A program made the translations under genes and the position numbers. The notes below the pieces were generated by a model. The model was not told the DNA's origin, made no database searches, and worked only from the letters and a program-made list of their open reading frames with translations. From contig CACLTL010000004.1 in the NCBI GenBank assembly GCA_902609855.1, positions 23,858 through 87,857 of the forward strand: DNA of 64,000 bases. The letters run 5' to 3'. Below are positions 37,187 through 45,857 of this stretch, in pieces (the first letter of the stretch is position 1; each line of letters starts with the position of its first letter). Source of the DNA: an uncultured Pelagibacteraceae bacterium (lineage in GTDB: Bacteria; Pseudomonadota; Alphaproteobacteria; Pelagibacterales; Pelagibacteraceae).

Positions 37187-37261
37187 TGGAGCGGGCAAAG
37201 GGGTTCGAACCCTCGACCTTCTCGTTGGCAACGAGACGCTCTACCACTGAGCTATGCCCGC
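37187..37261 (-). tRNA. tRNA-Gly (anticodon GCC)
   Basis: The minus strand folds as a full tRNA. The acceptor stem is GCGGGC/GCCCGC, the D arm has GCTCAGTGGTAGAGC, the anticodon arm is CTCGTTGCCAACGAG with GCC in the loop, the T arm is AGGGTTCGAACCCCT, and the CCA is encoded (37187-37189). GCC reads the GGC and GGU glycine codons. Confidence 0.97.
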
Positions 37262-37352
37262 AATTAAACAAGTATAGTACACACTCTTATCAATGGTCAA
37301 CCATTATAAAATGTCACTACCTACAATCAAATTATTTTTATATAATAATCTT

Positions 37353-37970
37353 ATGAAAAAATTTCCTGAAGTTATTCCAATTTTTCCATTAAGTGGCGTC
37401 ATATATTTTCCTGGCACAAATCTACCATTAAATATATTTGAGGAAAGGTATTTGAATTTAGTAAATGATGCTTATAAAAAAGATAAATTAATGGGCATGA
37501 TCCAATCTAAAAAGAACGGTGACACCGTTTATAATGTTGGTTGTTTAGGAAAGATAAGTGACTACCAAAAAAGTGAGGATGGAAGAATTTTGATTAATCT
37601 GACAGGTGTTTTAAGATTTAAAATTCTTAAAGAAATTTCCAGTAACAAATTATATAGAGAATTTAAAGTTGACTATAATAATTTTATTCATGATATAGAT
37701 AATAAGGAAACTGAGATTAATGTTGAAGGTTTAATGACAAAAGCTAAAGTTTTTTTCAAAAAGAATGGTTTACTTCTTAACTGGAGAGAATTTGAGAAAT
37801 TAAATCATGTACAAAGAATTAATACTTTATCAATGATTGCTCCGATTACTAATGAAGAAAAACAAAAGCTTCTGGAGTCAGTCTCTTTAGAAAATAAAGT
37901 AAAAACTCTTGAAAGTATTATTAGCTTTTATTTACATGAAACAGGGTCAAATAATCAAACAATACAATAA
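37353..37970 (+). CDS. LON substrate-binding domain protein
   Basis: From the ATG at 37353 (MKKFPEVIPIFPLSG) this 205-residue protein is a stand-alone Lon N-terminal domain: IPIFPLSGVIYFPGTNLPLNIFEERY and VGCLGKISDYQKSEDGRILINLTGVLRF. The ATPase and protease parts of Lon are absent, as normal for this alphaproteobacterial family. Its role is unclear, perhaps as an adaptor. An in-frame ATG at 37293 would add 20 unlike residues. It ends 2 bases from convergent rho. Confidence 0.88.
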   Translation: MKKFPEVIPIFPLSGVIYFPGTNLPLNIFEERYLNLVNDAYKKDKLMGMIQSKKNGDTVYNVGCLGKISDYQKSEDGRILINLTGVLRFKILKEISSNKLYREFKVDYNNFIHDIDNKETEINVEGLMTKAKVFFKKNGLLLNWREFEKLNHVQRINTLSMIAPITNEEKQKLLESVSLENKVKTLESIISFYLHETGSNNQTIQ

Positions 37971-37972
37971 TT

Positions 37973-39247
37973 CTAATTTGCTGATTTATTCATAGAATCG
38001 AAAAAGTCAGCATTATTTTTGGTATTTTTAAGTTTAGCAATTAGGAATTCAATACCATCCATTGTCCCCATAGGACTTATAATTCTTCGAAGAACATTCA
38101 TTTTAGATAAGTCATCTTTTTCAAATAGAAGCTCTTCTCTTCTTGTTCCTGATCTAGTGATATCTAGAGCTGGATAAATTCTCTTGTCTGCAACTTTTCT
38201 ATCTAGTATTAATTCTGAATTACCAGTACCTTTAAATTCCTCAAAAATTACTTCATCCATTCTACTGCCGGTATCAATAAGGGCTGTGGAAATTATTGTT
38301 AATGAGCCGCCTTCCTCAACATTTCTTGCTGCACCAAAAAATCTTTTTGGTCTTTGAAGAGCATTCGCATCAACACCTCCTGTTAAAACTTTACCAGAAC
38401 TTGGGATTACTGCATTATAAGCTCTACCTAATCTTGTAATAGAGTCTAATAAAATTACTACGTCTTTTTTGTGTTCGACCAGACGCTTAGCTTTTTCTAT
38501 TACCATTTCTGCTACGGCAACGTGCCTAGAAGCAGGTTCATCAAATGTTGATGCAACTACCTCACCTTTTACGGATCTTTGCATATCTGTAACTTCCTCT
38601 GGTCTTTCATCAATTAGTAAAACCATCAAATAACACTCTGGGTGATTAGCAGTTATAGATTGTGCAATATTTTGAAGTATTATGGTCTTTCCAGCTCTTG
38701 GCGGTGAAACAATCAATGACCTCTGTCCCTTGCCGATAGGACTAACTAAGTCAATTAATCTAGCTGTATTGTCAGGTTTTTTTTCAACCTTATTGGTCTC
38801 TACCTCTAATTTTATTCTCTCATTAGGATATAAAGGGGTTAAATTATCAAATGCTATTTTATTTTTTCCTTTTTCGGGTTCATCAAAATTAATTTTATTT
38901 ACTTTTAAAAGAGCAAAATATCTTTCTGCATCTTTAGGTCCTCTTATTTCACCCTCAACAGAGTCACCGGTCCTTAAACCAAATCTTCTAATTTGACTAG
39001 GACTAACGTAAATATCGTCCGGCCCTGGTAAATAATTAGACTCTATCGCTCTAAGAAAGCCAAAACCGTCTTGTAACACTTCTAAAACACCTGTGGCAGT
39101 AATTTGTTCATTCTTTTCAGCTAATTTTTTCAATATAGCAAAAAGAATTTCTTGTTTTCTTAATGTGCTTGGGTTTTCAATACCTAATTTTTCAGCTTCA
39201 TTAATAAGCTCTGCAGGGTTTTTTTGCTTTAGTTCTTGTAAATTCAT
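37973..39247 (-). CDS. rho: Transcription termination factor Rho
   Basis: Rho is the RNA helicase that ends transcription of untranslated RNA. It is 424 residues, with an N-terminal Rho_N region ([21 protein letters not shown]), an RNA-binding cold-shock-like domain ([15 protein letters not shown]), Walker A in [12 protein letters not shown], the Walker B segment [17 protein letters not shown] and the Q-loop [15 protein letters not shown]. With so few intrinsic terminators and overlapping convergent genes here, Rho probably does much of the termination. Confidence 0.98.
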   Translation of the reverse strand: MNLQELKQKNPAELINEAEKLGIENPSTLRKQEILFAILKKLAEKNEQITATGVLEVLQDGFGFLRAIESNYLPGPDDIYVSPSQIRRFGLRTGDSVEGEIRGPKDAERYFALLKVNKINFDEPEKGKNKIAFDNLTPLYPNERIKLEVETNKVEKKPDNTARLIDLVSPIGKGQRSLIVSPPRAGKTIILQNIAQSITANHPECYLMVLLIDERPEEVTDMQRSVKGEVVASTFDEPASRHVAVAEMVIEKAKRLVEHKKDVVILLDSITRLGRAYNAVIPSSGKVLTGGVDANALQRPKRFFGAARNVEEGGSLTIISTALIDTGSRMDEVIFEEFKGTGNSELILDRKVADKRIYPALDITRSGTRREELLFEKDDLSKMNVLRRIISPMGTMDGIEFLIAKLKNTKNNADFFDSMNKSAN

Positions 39248-39310
39248 GAAATTGTATTGTTAAATAGGAAAGTATTAAAAATATATGACTTTTTAGAAAA
39301 AATTCAAGCC

Positions 39311-39745
39311 CTATATTAAAGGTTTAAAAACAACAACAAACACAACAACAATAAGTGTAATAGTAGGCACTTCATTAATAATTCTATAAAATTTTGATGA
39401 TTTTTGATTATTACCTATTGCAAAATCATTTAAATATTTGCCTAGTAAAAAATGATAATAAGTTAATATTAAAACTGATATAATTTTAATTTGCATCCAT
39501 AACTCAGTAAAAATATCAAAACCTAAACTATGAATTAACAAGATTCCAAATAGCCAAGACAAAATCATTGCTGGCATCATTATATAATTGTAAAGTCTTC
39601 TTTCCATTGTTTTAAAAACATATTTTTGAGACTCATGCGTAGCATCTGAATGATAAACAAAAATTCTTGGAAGATATAAAAGCCCAGCCATCCAAGATAT
39701 TACCGCGATTAAGTGTAATGATTTAAAGAGCAAATAAAAATTCAT
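39311..39745 (-). CDS. hemJ: Protoporphyrinogen IX oxidase HemJ
   Basis: This 144-residue protein has four membrane helices. It matches HemJ (UPF0093): LLFKSLHLIAVISWMAGLLYLPRIFVYH contains the conserved His and Arg, and YNYIMMPAMILSWLFGILLI follows. HemJ oxidises protoporphyrinogen to protoporphyrin for ferrochelatase, encoded next door with a 3-base gap. Confidence 0.93.
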   Translation of the reverse strand: MNFYLLFKSLHLIAVISWMAGLLYLPRIFVYHSDATHESQKYVFKTMERRLYNYIMMPAMILSWLFGILLIHSLGFDIFTELWMQIKIISVLILTYYHFLLGKYLNDFAIGNNQKSSKFYRIINEVPTITLIVVVFVVVFKPLI

Positions 39746-39748
39746 TTT

Positions 39749-40741
39749 CTAAATATATTTTTTTACAAGCTTTTCAAATAAATTAATATGATCTGAACTA
39801 TCATTCAAACATGGGATCATATCAAAATTTTCTCCACCATTATTCATAAAGCTTTCTTTGCCTTGAATATTTATTTCTTCTAAAGTTTCAACACAATCTG
39901 ATGCAAAGCCAGGGCAAATAACCAATAGGTTTTTTATACCTTTTTTAGGTAAACTTTCTAAAGTTTTATCTGTGTAAGGTGTAAGCCATTCCTGAGGTCC
40001 AAATCTTGATTGAAAAGTGGTTTGGATATCAACGGATTTGAATGCCTCTTTCATAAGTCTTGTAGTCTTATGACAATAGCAGTGATAAGGATCACCTTTG
40101 TCAAAATATTTTTTTGGTATTCCATGATAGGAAGAAATAATTAAGTCTGGTCTCCAACCGATGGAACTAATTTTTTTTTCAATACTTTTTATAAGCGCAT
40201 TTATATAAATAGGTTCAGATTCATAATGTGGAATTACTTGTAAACTCGGTTGCCATCTCATTTTCATGAGCGATCTATAAACCTCATCACAAACGGTGGC
40301 TGTAGTAGCAGCAGCGTATTGCGGGTACAATGGTAAGATAATTATATTTTCACATCCAAAATCCTTAAGTGAATTTAGTTTGGATCTTATGCTCGGATTT
40401 CCATATCTCATAGCAAAATCAACAATTAAATTTTCACTACCAATTTTTGTTTTAAGCTTGTGAGCCTGACTTCTTGTAAAATATAATAATGGAGACTCAT
40501 TACTTTCTTTTCTCCATATTTTTTTGTAGGCATGAGCAGTTTTTGACGGACGGAAAGTAAGAATAAATAAATTCAAAATAATCTGCCAAATAATGGGGTT
40601 AACCTCTATAACTCTTCTATCAGACAAAAATTCTTTTAAATACTTTCTTATATCCCACCAGCTTGTTGAGTCTGGTGTTCCTAAATTGATTAGTAACACG
40701 CCTGTTTTTCCAAACTTTACTTCTGGGTGATCATTTTTCAT
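39749..40741 (-). CDS. hemH: Ferrochelatase
   Basis: HemH inserts iron into protoporphyrin IX. It is 330 residues, with VLLINLGTPDSTS at the N-terminus, the metal-site His in IISSYHGIPKKYFDKGDPYH, TTFQSRFGPQEWLTPYT, and the conserved Glu in CPGFASDCVETLEEI. It lies 1 base after hemE and 3 bases before hemJ, so the last steps of heme synthesis sit in one operon. Confidence 0.97.
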   Translation of the reverse strand: MKNDHPEVKFGKTGVLLINLGTPDSTSWWDIRKYLKEFLSDRRVIEVNPIIWQIILNLFILTFRPSKTAHAYKKIWRKESNESPLLYFTRSQAHKLKTKIGSENLIVDFAMRYGNPSIRSKLNSLKDFGCENIIILPLYPQYAAATTATVCDEVYRSLMKMRWQPSLQVIPHYESEPIYINALIKSIEKKISSIGWRPDLIISSYHGIPKKYFDKGDPYHCYCHKTTRLMKEAFKSVDIQTTFQSRFGPQEWLTPYTDKTLESLPKKGIKNLLVICPGFASDCVETLEEINIQGKESFMNNGGENFDMIPCLNDSSDHINLFEKLVKKYI

Positions 40742-40742
40742 T

Positions 40743-41747
40743 TCAATAATCTCTATAAAATTTTATTAATTTACCAACTTTATCCGGCTGCGTCTCAGGA
40801 AGCAAACCATGACCTAGATTGAATATGTATGGTAAATCTTTGAAAATATCTAAATATATTTTTGCCTCATTTATAATATCTTTTTCGGAAGACAGTAAAA
40901 TTTTAGGATTCAGACCTCCTTGTATCGCCACATTTTTTAAATTTGATTTTGCCCACAAAGGATCTATTGAATAATCAAGACTAATTCCATCAGGTTTTAC
41001 AAAATCGTTAAACTTTTTATAATTTTTATTAATTCCTCTAGGAAAACATATAATTGGAATTTTTTTTTTCTTACAAAAATTTACAATTTTATAATTTGGC
41101 TTCATACAAAAATTTGCGAAATCTTTTTGGGGTATTAACCCAGCCCAAGAATCAAATACCTGAATTACATCAGCTCCAGCGTTTATTTGATTTTCAATAT
41201 GAATACAAAGGTATTCATTAAGTTTATCTATTATCAAATTTACCTCATTTTCCTTTTCTTTAATTTTTTTGTAATTTATTTTATTTTTATCAAATTTGAT
41301 CCCCAACATATAAACAAGTAAAGTCCAAGGCGCTCCTACAAAACCAATTAATGATTTTTTTTTATCTAATCTTTTTCTAGTTTTTGTGATTGAGTCGTAA
41401 ATAGGGTTTAGTTTTTTTGTGAATGAATTAACGTTAATACTCATGAATTTTTTATAATCAAATTCCTCTAATTGCGGTCCCATATTTTTTTTAAAGTCCA
41501 CTTTCTGCTCTAAAGCATGAGGAACGATTAATATATCTGAAAATATTATTGCAGAGTCCAAGTTAAATCTTTTAATGGGCTGTAAAGTAATTTCAGAACT
41601 TAATTCACTGTTTAAACAAAGTTTAATAAAATCTTGATTTTTGGATCTAATTTCCCTAAATTCTGGAAGGTAACGTCCTGCTTGTCTCATAAACCAAACA
41701 GATTTACAATTTTTTTTACTTATCAATATTTCTTTCAGTGTACTCAT
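40743..41747 (-). CDS. hemE: Uroporphyrinogen decarboxylase
   Basis: HemE removes four carboxyl groups from uroporphyrinogen III. It is 334 residues, with WFMRQAGRYLPEFREIR at the N-terminus (substrate Arg pair), SAIIFSDILIVPHAL (catalytic Asp), GFVGAPWTLLVYML and a C-terminal FNLGHGLLPETQP. It is the first gene left of the putative replication origin, as in Caulobacter and Rickettsia. Confidence 0.97.
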   Translation of the reverse strand: MSTLKEILISKKNCKSVWFMRQAGRYLPEFREIRSKNQDFIKLCLNSELSSEITLQPIKRFNLDSAIIFSDILIVPHALEQKVDFKKNMGPQLEEFDYKKFMSINVNSFTKKLNPIYDSITKTRKRLDKKKSLIGFVGAPWTLLVYMLGIKFDKNKINYKKIKEKENEVNLIIDKLNEYLCIHIENQINAGADVIQVFDSWAGLIPQKDFANFCMKPNYKIVNFCKKKKIPIICFPRGINKNYKKFNDFVKPDGISLDYSIDPLWAKSNLKNVAIQGGLNPKILLSSEKDIINEAKIYLDIFKDLPYIFNLGHGLLPETQPDKVGKLIKFYRDY

Positions 41748-41883
41748 TAAATAATTTAAGTTTATAAGTATAGTTAGTGCTTTAGGCTCTGTTAATTAGT
41801 TATATAACCATTTTTACAATATTTATACATTATGAGGTTAATAACTTTGACACGTTTACTGCAATTTTTGGTTTTTATTCATT

Positions 41884-41892
41884 TTATAAACA
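41884..41892 (+). other. DnaA-box-like 9-mer TTATAAACA
   Basis: Eight of nine bases fit TTATNCACA; the mismatch is A for C at position 6. The same mismatch recurs in the other two copies in this gap, suggesting a lineage-specific box. Confidence 0.45.
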
Positions 41893-41906
41893 TTAAAAAA
41901 ACATTA

Positions 41907-41915
41907 TTATTAACA
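41907..41915 (+). other. DnaA-box-like 9-mer TTATTAACA
   Basis: Eight of nine bases fit the DnaA box. It shares its last base with the IHF-like site and starts 23 bases after the previous box-like 9-mer. Confidence 0.45.
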
Positions 41916-41927
41916 ATCAATTAGTTG
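41915..41927 (+). other. IHF-like binding site in oriC
   Basis: AATCAATTAGTTG fits every fixed position of the IHF consensus WATCAANNNNTTR. IHF bends the origin in E. coli and Caulobacter, so its position between box-like motifs is meaningful, though such short AT-rich matches can occur by chance. Confidence 0.5.
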
Positions 41928-42003
41928 TTTAAATAGTGTTAATTAATGTTAATTATTTTTTTTTTATTTGAGTAAAAATGTAAAACATGAACTCATTAAT
42001 ATT

Positions 42004-42012
42004 TTATTAACA
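42004..42012 (+). other. DnaA-box-like 9-mer TTATTAACA before ppsR
   Basis: An exact second copy of the 41907 motif, ending 5 bases before the ppsR ATG. It could couple origin binding with ppsR expression. Confidence 0.4.
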
Positions 42013-42017
42013 AAGAT

Positions 42018-42836
42018 ATGAACGAAAAATACAATGTATATCTTGTGTCTGACTCTACAGGTGAAACTCTAGATAGAATCTTTTTATCATTGAAATCTCA
42101 ATTTGCAAATTTTGACTATGAAAAAAAAGAGTTTGCTTTTATCAGAACAGAACAGCAAATAGATAAAATTATAAAGGAATGCAGTTCGGTAAGTAATTCT
42201 ATAATATTATATACGATTGTGGAAACTAGATTAGCAAAATATCTTGCTAAACAAAGTGAAATTAATTCTGTACCATGTTTTGGGGTTCTAGGTAATTTAA
42301 TCTTAAGTTTTTCAAAGCTTCTCAATCAAAAGGCCATACATAAACCAAGCGCCCAACACGTTCTAGATGATGATTATTATAAAAGGATCGAGGCTATTCA
42401 ATTTACTATGTCTCATGATGATGGAAAAAAAATAGATGATATAAATAACGCTGACGTTGTTTTATTAGGTGTTAGCAGAACTAGTAAAACACCAACATCA
42501 ATATATTTAGCTAATCGGGGATTTAAAACTGTTAATATTCCTCTTGTTCTAGATCAAAAAATACCTGATGATTTAAAAGTCAACAAAACTTCTTGTATTG
42601 TAGGTCTAATTGCTGACCCGCAGAGATTATCAGATATAAGGCGAAACCGAGTAGCGATAATGCAAGATGAAAATCTTAAAGAGTATACTGATTTAGAGTC
42701 TATCACAAAAGAAGTAGATAGTTCTAAACAGTTGTTTAAAAAAAACGGCTGGCCAATCATTGATGTTACAAGAAGGTCTGTTGAGGAAACTGCGGCTTCA
42801 ATATTAAAAATAATAGAAATTAAAAAAAATAAATGA
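42018..42836 (+). CDS. ppsR: Pyruvate, phosphate/water dikinase regulatory protein (DUF299)
   Basis: This 272-residue protein is a bifunctional kinase/pyrophosphorylase that switches PEP synthase or pyruvate phosphate dikinase on and off. It has YLVSDSTGETLDRIFLSL at the N-terminus, the P-loop-like GVSRTSKTPTSIYLANRG and the C-terminal WPIIDVTRRSVEETAASIL. It is the right-hand neighbour of the putative oriC. It overlaps maf by 4 bases. Confidence 0.93.
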   Translation: MNEKYNVYLVSDSTGETLDRIFLSLKSQFANFDYEKKEFAFIRTEQQIDKIIKECSSVSNSIILYTIVETRLAKYLAKQSEINSVPCFGVLGNLILSFSKLLNQKAIHKPSAQHVLDDDYYKRIEAIQFTMSHDDGKKIDDINNADVVLLGVSRTSKTPTSIYLANRGFKTVNIPLVLDQKIPDDLKVNKTSCIVGLIADPQRLSDIRRNRVAIMQDENLKEYTDLESITKEVDSSKQLFKKNGWPIIDVTRRSVEETAASILKIIEIKKNK

Positions 42837-43417
42837 AAATAATTCTAGCTTCACAAAGCGGTGTAAGAAAAAAAATTTTGGATAAATATAAAATAAAAAA
42901 CGAGGTCATCATATCAAATGTAGATGAGGACGAGGTAAAGAAATCCCTTATAGAGGAAGGAGCAAACCCCAAAATTATTTCAAAAAATCTTGCAGAAATT
43001 AAATCAATAAAAGTAAGTAGTAAGAATCCTGATCGTCTGGTTCTTGGAGCAGACAGCGTTGTTTCTTTAAATAGTGAACTTATTAATAAACCAAAAACCA
43101 GAGATGAAGCTTTCTTGATTTTAAAAAAACTAAATAATTCTGTTCATTATCTTATCAGCTCTGTTTGTATTTCAAAAAATGGTTCAATGATTTGGAATTA
43201 TACCGATGAGTCAGAGTTAAAAATGAAAAATCTTTCAGATCAATTAATAAGTGAATATTTAAAAAAAATAAAAACAGAAACTTTGCTAGCTTATGGAGTT
43301 TATCAAATCGAGGCGGAAGGTTTGCAGTTATTTGAGTATATTAAAGGAGATAAAGACTCTATTATGGGATTACCTGTTAAAGAAATAATAAATTATATTA
43401 ATAAATACAAAGAATGA
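42833..43417 (+). CDS. maf: Maf family nucleotide pyrophosphatase
   Basis: This 194-residue protein has the Maf landmarks LASQSGVRKKILDKY at the N-terminus, LGADSVVSLN in the middle and DSIMGLPVKEI near the C-terminus. Maf proteins hydrolyse canonical or modified NTPs as house cleaners and have been linked to septum arrest. It overlaps ppsR and aroE by 4 bases each. Confidence 0.93.
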   Translation: MKIILASQSGVRKKILDKYKIKNEVIISNVDEDEVKKSLIEEGANPKIISKNLAEIKSIKVSSKNPDRLVLGADSVVSLNSELINKPKTRDEAFLILKKLNNSVHYLISSVCISKNGSMIWNYTDESELKMKNLSDQLISEYLKKIKTETLLAYGVYQIEAEGLQLFEYIKGDKDSIMGLPVKEIINYINKYKE

Positions 43418-44232
43418 AAAAAAAATTTGGAATTATTGGAAATCCTATAAAACACTCTTTATCACCAGTGCTTCATAATTATTGGTTTAATAAATACGGT
43501 ATAAACGCAAGCTACTCAATTATTGAAGGAGATGATAAAGATCTCAAAGACATAATAAAAAAAATTCGAAACAAAGAACTTACCGGAGTAAATGTAACTT
43601 TACCATTTAAACAAAAAATTATTAATCAAACCGATATAATAATTAATGATGCTAAATTAACTGGGTCAGTTAACACAATCTTGCTAGATAATGATAAGAT
43701 AATTGGGGAAAATACCGATGTCTTTGGATTACAAGCTGCTTATTTAAAAGAAATAGATAATTGTGAGAGTAAAAATGCTCTGGTTATAGGAGCTGGCGGT
43801 GTATCTCCTTCAGTAATTTTGTCTTTGCAAAAGTCAGGCGTAAAGAAAATTTCAATTACAAATAGAACAAATGAAAAATGTATTTTTTTAAAGAAAAAAT
43901 TTAATTATTTAAATATTATTTCGTGGGATGACTTGGAGAATCAAATTAAGGATTTCGATATTATTATTAACGCTACAAGTTTAGGTCTTAAAGATGGAGA
44001 AGATTTTAATTTTAATTTTTCAAACACCAAGGTTAATGTTATTTATATTGATACTATCTATAATCCTCTGGAGACAAAAACTTATAGTTTTTTAAAAGAG
44101 GAAGGAAAAAAAGTTTTTAATGGTCTTGATATGTTTATTTATCAAGGACAAAAATCTTTTTATTTATGGAATAAAATTAATCCAGAAATTGATAATGGAA
44201 TAATTGAATTATTAAATTCAAAACTTAAATGA
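43414..44232 (+). CDS. aroE: Shikimate 5-dehydrogenase
   Basis: AroE reduces 3-dehydroshikimate with NADPH in aromatic amino acid synthesis. It is 272 residues, with GIIGNPIKHSLSPVLHNYWF for shikimate binding, the catalytic Lys in NVTLPFKQKI, the Rossmann loop VIGAGGVSPSVILSL and IINATSLGLKDGE. It overlaps both neighbours by 4 bases (ATGA type). Confidence 0.96.
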   Translation: MKKKFGIIGNPIKHSLSPVLHNYWFNKYGINASYSIIEGDDKDLKDIIKKIRNKELTGVNVTLPFKQKIINQTDIIINDAKLTGSVNTILLDNDKIIGENTDVFGLQAAYLKEIDNCESKNALVIGAGGVSPSVILSLQKSGVKKISITNRTNEKCIFLKKKFNYLNIISWDDLENQIKDFDIIINATSLGLKDGEDFNFNFSNTKVNVIYIDTIYNPLETKTYSFLKEEGKKVFNGLDMFIYQGQKSFYLWNKINPEIDNGIIELLNSKLK

Positions 44233-44792
44233 TTAAAGTTGGAATTACAGGCTCATTGGCATCTGGTAAAACTACTGCCAGTAAAATATTATCCAGTAAA
44301 CGTGGACCTCTTTTTAGCGCAGATTTAGCAGTAAAGGAACTTTATAATAAAAGTAGCTTTAAATCATTGTTAAGTAAAAAATTTGGCATAAAAAAAAATC
44401 AAATAAAAAAAACAGTTAAAAATTTAATCTTAAAGGATAAGTCACACCTTAAAAAATTAGAAAAAATAATTCATCCACTAGTTAGAAAAAAAATGAAAAA
44501 ATTTACTTTAAAAAATAGTAATAAAAAAATTCTTTTCTATGAAATACCTCTACTGGTGGAAAGTAAGTTGATGAAATTTTTCGATGTTTTAATTTTTATA
44601 AAATCTAAGAAAGAAATCAGGTTTAGAAGATTTAAATCAAAGAAAGGGAATAAAAAATTATTTAGTATTCTTAATAATCAACAAATGAGTGATAAAAAAA
44701 AAATTAAATTTTGCGATTATGTTGTTGTGAATGAAAAGAATTTAAAGATTTTAAAAAGAGATTTAAATATTATAATATCTAAGTATGAGTGA
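44229..44792 (+). CDS. coaE: Dephospho-CoA kinase
   Basis: CoaE adds the 3'-phosphate that completes coenzyme A. It is 187 residues, with the P-loop VGITGSLASGKTTASKIL, the substrate segment FSADLAVKELY, HPLVRKKMKKF and FYEIPLLVESKLM. It is lysine-rich, as other proteins here. It overlaps dnaQ by 8 bases. Confidence 0.95.
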   Translation: MIKVGITGSLASGKTTASKILSSKRGPLFSADLAVKELYNKSSFKSLLSKKFGIKKNQIKKTVKNLILKDKSHLKKLEKIIHPLVRKKMKKFTLKNSNKKILFYEIPLLVESKLMKFFDVLIFIKSKKEIRFRRFKSKKGNKKLFSILNNQQMSDKKKIKFCDYVVVNEKNLKILKRDLNIIISKYE

Positions 44793-45444
44793 AATTTTTT
44801 TAGATACAGAGACTACTGGCCTGTCTTTTAAAGACGGTCATAAATTAGTTGAGATTGCCTGTGTTGAAACTAATGATTTGATACCGACCGGAAATGTTTT
44901 TCATAAGTTTATCAATCCTAAAAGATCAATACCAACTGAGGCTTTTAAAATTCATGGTTTTTCAGAAGAATTTTTAAAAGACAAAGAAACTTTTGAAAAA
45001 ATTGCTGATGAGTTTGTTAATTTTATTAAAAATAAAAAAATTATCATCCACAATGCGCCTTTTGATTTAAGTTTCCTTGATGGTGAATTAGGACTAATTC
45101 AAAGAGAAAAAATTAATAAAAAATTAGTAGTTGACTCTCTAGAAGTTGCTAGAAATAAATTTCCAGGGACATCAAATTCATTAGATGCTTTATGTAAAAA
45201 ATTCAATATAGATTTATCCCGTAGAACAAAACACAATGCCTTGCTCGATTGTGAGCTGCTTCGAGAAGTATATATTAATTTGCTTGATGTAAAGGAGCCT
45301 AAATTTAATCTTTCAAACAGTGCTCCCGAACAAAATATTTCATTAACAAGTGATTATAGTAAAGCAATTGTCAAAATTTCAGAAGCACAAATTAAAAGGC
45401 ATAAAGACTTTTTAAAGACAGAGCTTAAAAAAAACTTTTATTGA
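44785..45444 (+). CDS. dnaQ: DNA polymerase III epsilon subunit (3'-5' proofreading exonuclease)
   Basis: This 219-residue DEDDh exonuclease has Exo I FLDTETTGLSFKDGHKLVEIA, Exo II HNAPFDLSFLDGEL and Exo III KHNALLDCELLREVY with the catalytic His and Asp. The C-terminal tail probably binds the alpha subunit. It lies in the order coaE-dnaQ-secB seen across alphaproteobacteria, and its end overlaps convergent secB by 7 bases. Confidence 0.96.
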   Translation: MSEIFLDTETTGLSFKDGHKLVEIACVETNDLIPTGNVFHKFINPKRSIPTEAFKIHGFSEEFLKDKETFEKIADEFVNFIKNKKIIIHNAPFDLSFLDGELGLIQREKINKKLVVDSLEVARNKFPGTSNSLDALCKKFNIDLSRRTKHNALLDCELLREVYINLLDVKEPKFNLSNSAPEQNISLTSDYSKAIVKISEAQIKRHKDFLKTELKKNFY

Positions 45445-45857
45445 ACTTTTCTCATCTTATACAGTTTCTCAAAATCAACAGTTTCATTTATTTTGATATC
45501 CTTAAAGCCAGAATTTTGAAATAAAAAAATAAATATCTTTCTTAATTCAGAATAAATTTCGTTCGGAACCTTTATTAGTATAATTTTTTCAATTTCTTCC
45601 TTTTGAATTTTCTCATTATTAAATTCAATTATTGTTGAATGAGTTATTTTTGTTTCAATTTTATCAAATTTATCTTCGGTTGGTGTTAAACTTAAGCCAG
45701 TTAAAACTTCAAATATATTTTCTTTTACTTGAGAACTTTTTATATCAATATTGATTCTATACTTAGATATATTTTTGGATATAAGAAAAAATGTTTTAGG
45801 ATTTGGAATTACAAACTTTAAGTCTTTTATGTACTTTCCAATAATTTTATAACTCAT
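45438..45857 (-). CDS. secB: Protein-export chaperone SecB (divergent)
   Basis: This 139-residue protein starts MSYKIIGKYIKDLKFVIPNP, and YIKDLxF-x-x-P is the SecB opening. Beta-strand segments follow (YRINIDIKSSQVKENIFEVLTG) with ITHSTIIEFN in place of the usual YAGVF region. The C-terminal NSGFKDIKINETVDFEKLYKMRK matches the SecB substrate-groove helix region. Identification depends partly on position between dnaQ and fxsA. It hands unfolded preproteins to SecA. Confidence 0.78.
   Translation of the reverse strand: MSYKIIGKYIKDLKFVIPNPKTFFLISKNISKYRINIDIKSSQVKENIFEVLTGLSLTPTEDKFDKIETKITHSTIIEFNNEKIQKEEIEKIILIKVPNEIYSELRKIFIFLFQNSGFKDIKINETVDFEKLYKMRKVQ

Larger units (their letters stand above)
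41748..42017. other. Putative chromosomal replication origin (oriC)
   Basis: This 270-base, very AT-rich gap lies between divergent hemE and ppsR (DUF299), the same neighbours as the experimentally mapped Caulobacter origin and the predicted Rickettsia origin. It holds three TTAT(A/T)AACA 9-mers (one mismatch to the DnaA box TTATNCACA), three TGTTAATTA 9-mers, a consensus-fitting IHF site, and a T-rich stretch near 41956-41970 that could be the unwinding element. Gene strands diverge from here. No coding sequence or RNA fold is evident. Confidence 0.75.

Noticed and set aside
37178..37231. N-terminal extension of phhB reading MPTRRSRVRTPLP
   Set aside because: These bases include much of the tRNA-Gly gene; the family start fits the ATG at 37177.
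41941..41956. TTAA half-sites as possible CtrA binding sites in the origin
   Set aside because: The spacing is TTAA-N6-TTAA, not the consensus N7, and TTAA is frequent in such AT-rich DNA.
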